Assembly: GCA_002336465.1 (NCBI GenBank)
Contig: DDEP01000182.1
Coordinates: 1-17,344, forward strand
Direction of reading: 5' to 3'
Source of the DNA: Pedobacter sp. UBA1951
Lineage (GTDB): Bacteria; Bacteroidota; Bacteroidia; Sphingobacteriales; Sphingobacteriaceae
Length of the DNA stretch: 17,344 nt
The stretch's first letter is position 1, and each line of letters starts with the position of its first letter. Both the position numbers and the translations under genes were made by a program. Positions 12,830 through 17,344 of this stretch are shown in pieces. The notes beneath the pieces are model-generated. The model was given only the letters and a program-made list of their open reading frames with translations, was not told the origin of the DNA and searched no databases.

Positions 12830-15253
12830 TTATTTGGCTGATGTTGGTTTTGCATTTTTTACATAAGTATCTAACCAACGGTTAGTTTCCCAAAGCATAT
12901 GCATAATGTTTTCCTTAGCACGATAGCCGTGGGCTTCGTAAGGCAAATACACAAAACGCGTAGTGCCACCATGTCCTTTAATTGCATTGAACAAACGTTC
13001 GCTATTGATTGGGAAAGTTCCTTGATTATCGTCCATTTCGCCATGGATCAGTAATATAGGGGTCTTAATCTTATCTGCATAGCTAAACGGGCTCATTTCA
13101 TAATACAATTGAGGAGCCTGCCAGTAAGTTCTGTCTTCGTTCTGGAAACCAAAAGGTGTTAAGGTACGGTTATAGGCACCACTACGAGCAATCCCTGCCT
13201 TAAATAAATTGGTATGAGCCAATAAGTTTGCGGTCATGAAAGCACCATAACTATGCCCACCAACAGCCATCCTGTTTCTATCGCCAACACCCATTTCGCT
13301 TAGTTTGTTAATGGCGGCTTCGGCATTTAATTTCAATTGTTCAACAAAAGAATCGTTAGGCCTTTTACCTTCTTTAGCAACGATAGGCATTTCTGCATTA
13401 TCTAAAACTGCATAACCTTGTGTAACAAAGAAGATTGGGCCACCTGAGCTTACCATGGTAAATTTATTTTCCGAACCACGTACCTGTGCCGCGTCATTTG
13501 CAGAGTTAAACTCTCTTGGGTATGCCCAGATCAATACAGGCAGAGGTCCATCTTTATCTTTATTGTAACCTTTAGGCAGGTATAAATCGCCGGTAAGGTC
13601 AATGCCATCGGCACGTTTGTAAGATATTTTCTGTTTGCTTACGCCATCTAAAGCGGCATATGGATTGGTAAAATTGGTGATTTGTCTGTCGGCAGTTCTT
13701 AAAACTAGATTCTTGATGAAATAGTTAGGTACATCGGTCTTGCTCTCACGTCTGGTTAATAAAACCAGTTTTTGAGGATCTAATACATCGGTTACAGTTT
13801 CAAAAGTACCTTCTTGGCAACGCCATAAAATTTCAGATTTTTTGGTGTTCAAGTCAAATTTAGCAAGGAAAGGTAAATCGCCTTTAGGAGATGCACCCGT
13901 AGTATTGTTCAACAACAATTTAGTGCCATTATCTGTAGTTAAAATTACCTGACGACCGAACTTATTTTTTTCGGTTACAGGATTACCCGGATTATTGTAC
14001 GCATCTGTAGTATTTAGTTCATACAATGTTTCTAAGGTTCCTGTAGTAGGGTTAAAAAGGTTTAATTTACTGGTTTGGTTGGTTCTCGATATTTCTCTTA
14101 CCAATGCCAAAGTAGCATTACCCCAACTAGTACCTGCATAACGGGTTTTAGTTTTGAACAATTCTTTAGCTGATCCATTAAAAGGAGCTTTTAATTCATA
14201 AACAGCATCGTGGTATTCTACTTTCTTCTTGATCAATCCGCTGTCAAGTGGTTGTGCCCAAGTAATGGTAGCGGCTTCATCATCACGCCAGTCAAAACTT
14301 CTTGGAACGTTTTGCACGTTATCATAACCCGAAGGACGAACTTCTGTAGAAGGTAGATCAGCCAATTGTTTTACGGTTTTGCCGCTTCTATCGATGATTT
14401 TAACTACAGAAGGAAAACCTCCAGCAGAAACCAAATAAGAGAAAGGTTTTTTAATGGTACGTACCAAAAAGTAATTTTTATCTGGCGATAAATTTACTGA
14501 ACTGTAAATAGCAGGCGAACCGATAGGGGTTTCGATGCCGTTTTTATTTTGTACCAATTGCGATGTAGCAAAAAACTCAAATAACTGCTCATCATAAGGC
14601 GATTTAATTAAATCTTGTATGGTTGCACTTGGTGCTACTTTGCCCAAGTTTTCTTGTACGGTAGGGCCTTTAGGTGCTAACGGACGGGCAGGAGCCATGC
14701 TAGCGGCTTTGGTAGCCACCTGATAGATAAGGGTTTGGTCATCTAGCCATATAATGCTCGAACCTAAAATAGCATTTAAAGGTTGTTTATTAACTTTAGC
14801 AGCTTTTCCTGTGGCTACATCAATTACATAAAGGTCAATCCTGTTTTGTCCCGTTTGGGTAAAAGCTATTTTGTTTTCGCTTGGGTTCCAACGCACATTA
14901 CCAGCATATAAGGTAGCAGGTAAACCTGTAATAGTTACGGTCTTTCCTGTTTTGATATTCTTTAAACTAAAGTTATTGATAAAGGTCTGGCGGCTTGGCG
15001 AATAATTGTTAGGATTGATACGCATACCCGCAATTTTATACTCGGGCATGGCCAGTTCTTCTATTGAAGGATAAGGATTTCTTTCACTAAATAAAATCCA
15101 TTCGGCCTTGCTGTCTATACTTACACCGGGTGTAGGCTTGGCCAACAGCAGGTCCACAATTTCTTTGGCTGGCTTTTGGTAAGTAACTGCATCTTGCGCA
15201 AAACTGTTGCTTGCCAGTGCAATTAAAAATAAGCTTAATAGTTTTTTCTTCAT
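12830..15253 (-). CDS. Secreted S9-family serine peptidase, glutamyl-endopeptidase (S9D)-like
   Basis: An 807-residue exported prolyl-oligopeptidase-type peptidase. The signal peptide ends SNSFA before QDAVTY (about residue 19). Residues ~45-530 form a beta-propeller-like region with repeated strand motifs (VRWNPSENKIAFTQTGQNRI, IIWLDDQTLIYQV). The alpha/beta-hydrolase domain follows from about 545 (YLPKGYNKDKDGPLPVLIWAYP). The catalytic triad is visible: Ser668 in GGHSYGAFM, Asp741 in LLIHGEMDDN and His775 in YEAHGYR. The stretch ARSGAYNRTLTPFGFQNEDR (690-709) is nearly the same as I remember from plant chloroplast glutamyl endopeptidase, suggesting cleavage after Glu. In the bacterium the signal peptide places it in the periplasm. 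It reads as one complete gene, divergent from truC with 162 nt between, and is followed by the palindromic repeat. Confidence 0.9.
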   Translation of the reverse strand: MKKKLLSLFLIALASNSFAQDAVTYQKPAKEIVDLLLAKPTPGVSIDSKAEWILFSERNPYPSIEELAMPEYKIAGMRINPNNYSPSRQTFINNFSLKNIKTGKTVTITGLPATLYAGNVRWNPSENKIAFTQTGQNRIDLYVIDVATGKAAKVNKQPLNAILGSSIIWLDDQTLIYQVATKAASMAPARPLAPKGPTVQENLGKVAPSATIQDLIKSPYDEQLFEFFATSQLVQNKNGIETPIGSPAIYSSVNLSPDKNYFLVRTIKKPFSYLVSAGGFPSVVKIIDRSGKTVKQLADLPSTEVRPSGYDNVQNVPRSFDWRDDEAATITWAQPLDSGLIKKKVEYHDAVYELKAPFNGSAKELFKTKTRYAGTSWGNATLALVREISRTNQTSKLNLFNPTTGTLETLYELNTTDAYNNPGNPVTEKNKFGRQVILTTDNGTKLLLNNTTGASPKGDLPFLAKFDLNTKKSEILWRCQEGTFETVTDVLDPQKLVLLTRRESKTDVPNYFIKNLVLRTADRQITNFTNPYAALDGVSKQKISYKRADGIDLTGDLYLPKGYNKDKDGPLPVLIWAYPREFNSANDAAQVRGSENKFTMVSSGGPIFFVTQGYAVLDNAEMPIVAKEGKRPNDSFVEQLKLNAEAAINKLSEMGVGDRNRMAVGGHSYGAFMTANLLAHTNLFKAGIARSGAYNRTLTPFGFQNEDRTYWQAPQLYYEMSPFSYADKIKTPILLIHGEMDDNQGTFPINSERLFNAIKGHGGTTRFVYLPYEAHGYRAKENIMHMLWETNRWLDTYVKNAKPTSAK

Positions 15254-15415
15254 TTCAATTAAATTGAGTTGGTTAAATTTACTACTATTCAGCTCAAATC
15301 CCGATTTTGTATCAATAATTTGATAGAGCAGATAAAGTGCCTGAAAACAGATTTATTACATGATTTTTAAGTTTTTAAGCCTACAGCGGAAACAAATTTT
15401 ATAATTTAGCTCCGC

Positions 15416-16126
15416 ATGTTAGAAATAGTTTATCAGGATAATGACCTTATTGCGATCAACAAACCTCATGGTTTATTGGTGCATCGTTCTAAGCTGGCCA
15501 ATGATGCCAAAGAATTTGCTTTACAATTGCTTAGGGATCAAGTAGGAAAACAGGTAAATCCTGTGCACAGGCTCGATAGAAAAACTGGAGGTGTGCTGCT
15601 GTTCGCTTTTTCTAAAGAAGTAGAAATTGAAATGCAAAAACAGTTTCAGGAAGGCTTGGTAGATAAAAAATACTTGGCTATAGTGAGAGGCTTTACACCC
15701 GATGAAATGGAGATAGATTATCCGCTAGCCAAAGAAAATGGCACTCTGCAGGATGCTTTTACTTTTTTCAAGACTTTGAAGAGAGCAGAAATCCCCGTAC
15801 AGTTCGGCAAACATCCAACGGGTCGCTATAGTTTGGTAGAGGCAAACCCAAAAACGGGAAGGATGCACCAACTGCGTAAACATTTTGCCCATATTTTTCA
15901 TCCCATTATAGGAGATCGGCCACATGGATGCAATAAGCAAAACCGTTATTTTAAAGAGCATTACCAAATGAATACCATGCTTTTACATGCCAGTTCTTTA
16001 GTATTTGCGCATCCAGTTAGCGCAGAACCTGTTCATATTACTGCTAACGTACAGCCAGAATTTGAACGTATAACTGGTATTTTGGGCTTAAATTTAGCAG
16101 CATTGCATAATTTTTCTGAGAAATAA
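15416..16126 (+). CDS. truC: tRNA pseudouridine(65) synthase TruC
   Basis: A 236-residue RluA-family enzyme without an S4 domain. The start MLEIVYQDNDLIAINKP is followed by GLLVHRS (19-25), a hallmark of TruC. HRLDRKTGGVLL (51-62) has catalytic Asp54. A conserved block PTGRYSLVEANPKTGRMHQLRKHFAHIFHPIIGDRPHG then matches TruC, which modifies U65 in the T stem of certain tRNAs. It starts at the ATG at 15416, only 6 nt after a one-mismatch -7 box (TAATTTAG, 15402-15409). The next gene begins 13 nt after its stop, so it heads a probable operon with an envelope lipoprotein and a secreted protein. The assignment to TruC rather than RluA rests on the motifs and length. Confidence 0.9.
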   Translation: MLEIVYQDNDLIAINKPHGLLVHRSKLANDAKEFALQLLRDQVGKQVNPVHRLDRKTGGVLLFAFSKEVEIEMQKQFQEGLVDKKYLAIVRGFTPDEMEIDYPLAKENGTLQDAFTFFKTLKRAEIPVQFGKHPTGRYSLVEANPKTGRMHQLRKHFAHIFHPIIGDRPHGCNKQNRYFKEHYQMNTMLLHASSLVFAHPVSAEPVHITANVQPEFERITGILGLNLAALHNFSEK

Positions 16127-16139
16127 CGTTAATTACTTT

Positions 16140-16883
16140 ATGCTAAAAAAGATTACCCTCGCCGCCATTATACTCTCTTTAAGTGCTTGTTCGTCTATTT
16201 ATATGCCCGTTGTACCCAATACCCCAATGCTAAGTAACCAAGGCGAATTTTCTGCTGCAGCGCATATTTCTTTAAAAGGAAATTTTAATGTTAACGGTGC
16301 TTACGCTGTGGGTGATCACTTTGCGGTTATAGGTAATGCGGCATATCTTAACAGCGAAAAATACAGTAAGGATTTAGAGCATAGCCTTTATGAAGTAGGA
16401 GGAGGGTATTTCAGAAATTTCGGTCCAGATAATAACCGTATTTTAGAAGTTTACGCTGGTGTAGGCAGTGGTAAAAACATCAAAACTTCTCGTACCTATG
16501 ATAACAAAGAAATGCTTTTGGCTACAGATGTGCAGCATGCTCGTTATAACAAAACCTTTTTACAGGTAAATTACAGCTCAAAAAAGATAGATACCGTACG
16601 TTTGTTTGGCACACAGCTTAAATTAAATTATGGTATGGCATGGCGTTTAAGCTATGCAGAAACCAAAGATTTTACCATTAACAATGTACCTCATGCAAAT
16701 GAGGACAATATATTTATAGAACCTGTTTTTTTTACGCGTATGGTGTTAAGCGATGAATTTCAATTGCAATATACTACAGGTAGCAACATCGGTTTAAAGA
16801 GCAGAAAGTTCTTAAACGCGGGTTATTCTATATTTACCATAGGTGCAGTTTTAAATATAGGCAAGAAACCTAGAATTAAGTAA
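16140..16883 (+). CDS. Putative outer-membrane lipoprotein with beta-barrel character
   Basis: A 247-residue exported protein that I cannot assign to a named family. Residues 1-17 form a lipoprotein signal peptide with lipobox LSAC, so Cys17 is probably lipidated. The mature part begins with a PVVPNTPMLSNQGEF segment and then alternates short amphipathic strands, such as GNFNVNGAYAVGDHFAVIGNAAY and EVGGGYFRNFG. It ends with YSIFTIGAVLNIG and KKPRIK. This pattern is that of a small outer-membrane barrel or a sensor-like surface protein, common in Bacteroidota. The start is 13 nt after the truC stop, so the two are likely co-transcribed, and the next gene follows after 20 nt. The role is unknown. 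Confidence 0.75.
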   Translation: MLKKITLAAIILSLSACSSIYMPVVPNTPMLSNQGEFSAAAHISLKGNFNVNGAYAVGDHFAVIGNAAYLNSEKYSKDLEHSLYEVGGGYFRNFGPDNNRILEVYAGVGSGKNIKTSRTYDNKEMLLATDVQHARYNKTFLQVNYSSKKIDTVRLFGTQLKLNYGMAWRLSYAETKDFTINNVPHANEDNIFIEPVFFTRMVLSDEFQLQYTTGSNIGLKSRKFLNAGYSIFTIGAVLNIGKKPRIK

Positions 16884-16903
16884 ATACTTATTATTTTTAT
16901 GGT

Positions 16904-17344
16904 ATGCAATATTTAAGGTTGGTTTTATTTTTCACGTTGCTGCTGGCAAAAAGCGCTATGGCGCAACTTGCACTACCGCAAAAAATGGCCAGCTTTAAAA
17001 CACTCAAAATAGACACAGGAATTACCTTGACCATAGATGAACCTGCAGATTTCAATCCTAAAAGACCTTTAAAAATTATCTTATATGCACTACCCAATGG
17101 AAATACCACATCGCAAACTTTTGGAAAGAAATTAAGTGCCAATGATGACTGGCATTTTGATATACAGCATATCGGTGCGCAAACCGCTTTTATAAGAGAA
17201 ACAGATAGACATAGCAATTATGTAGTAGTGTACGCCGAAAATGATTTAAAAAGCTGGCCGGCTTGGCGCAAAAAATATAAAAATGCCGATCAGGTTATTG
17301 CCAATATAGTTGCATTGCTGCATGAAAAGTATAAGAATTTTAAT
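16904..17344 (+). CDS. Secreted protein, possibly an esterase/hydrolase N-terminus (cut by window end)
   Basis: The frame is open for 147 codons from the ATG at 16904 to the last base of the window, so the gene continues beyond it. It begins MQYLRLVLFFTLLLAKSAMA before QLALP, a clear signal peptide of about 20 residues. The mature part contains a strand PLKIILYALPNGNTTSQTFG (about 55-74), then NDDWHFDIQHIGAQTAFIRE and NYVVVYAENDLKSWPAWRKKY. The strand followed by a Gly-Asn loop is in the position of an oxyanion region of alpha/beta hydrolases, which hints at an esterase, but no Ser-His-Asp triad is visible in this fragment. It is third in the run truC - lipoprotein - this gene, 20 nt after the preceding stop. 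The assignment beyond 'exported' is tentative. Confidence 0.7.
   Translation, partial: MQYLRLVLFFTLLLAKSAMAQLALPQKMASFKTLKIDTGITLTIDEPADFNPKRPLKIILYALPNGNTTSQTFGKKLSANDDWHFDIQHIGAQTAFIRETDRHSNYVVVYAENDLKSWPAWRKKYKNADQVIANIVALLHEKYKNFN

Noticed and set aside
16897..17217. Minus-strand 106-codon frame at the right end
   Set aside because: The + strand frame from 16904 has a signal peptide, operon spacing and neighbour-like codon use; the minus frame is its shadow.

Overview
The window looks like a chromosomal segment of a member of the Bacteroidota, most likely a Pedobacter-like Sphingobacteriaceae. The evidence is AT-rich DNA, few Shine-Dalgarno sites, -7 boxes of the TAnnTTTG type, a DUF6588 envelope protein, and protein variants (NamZ, MgtE, the FtsX-like permease, Fmt) that read as that group. 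The taxon is inferred from gene character, not from a marker search. The region is mostly housekeeping and cell-envelope genes. I see no prophage, transposase gene, CRISPR array or defence island.

Left part (1-3230): the 3' end of a nitronate monooxygenase gene is followed by a GNAT acetyltransferase on the + strand. Facing them is an SRPBCC-domain gene broken by an in-frame TAG and lacking an ATG where one is expected. Upstream of it on the same strand is a secreted S41-family peptidase, then a tRNA-Arg(CCG) with its own -7 box and terminator.

Middle (3231-9613): mgtE, encoding a CBS-regulated magnesium channel, is separated by two hairpins from an oppositely oriented DUF6588 envelope protein gene. 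An intergenic region rich in inverted repeats leads to an adjacent rluD-like gene and a class-IV aminotransferase gene. The aminotransferase meets, stop to stop with one base between, a minus-strand run transcribed namZ > fmt > unknown 197-aa gene. This run links peptidoglycan recycling and translation initiation only by position.

Right part (9649-17344): namZ (exo-N-acetylmuramidase lipoprotein) diverges from an FtsX/LolC-type permease that appears to start with TTG. A DinB-fold gene follows, then a roughly 109-bp nested inverted-repeat element. Next is a large secreted S9 peptidase whose catalytic part resembles plant chloroplast glutamyl endopeptidase. Divergent from it is a probable operon of truC (tRNA pseudouridine-65 synthase), a small outer-membrane-type lipoprotein, and a secreted protein cut off by the window end.

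The most notable items are the nested palindromic repeat at 12698-12806 and the freshly decayed SRPBCC gene. Several genes also have -7-like boxes almost touching their start codons. I did not find a convincing new multi-gene system.
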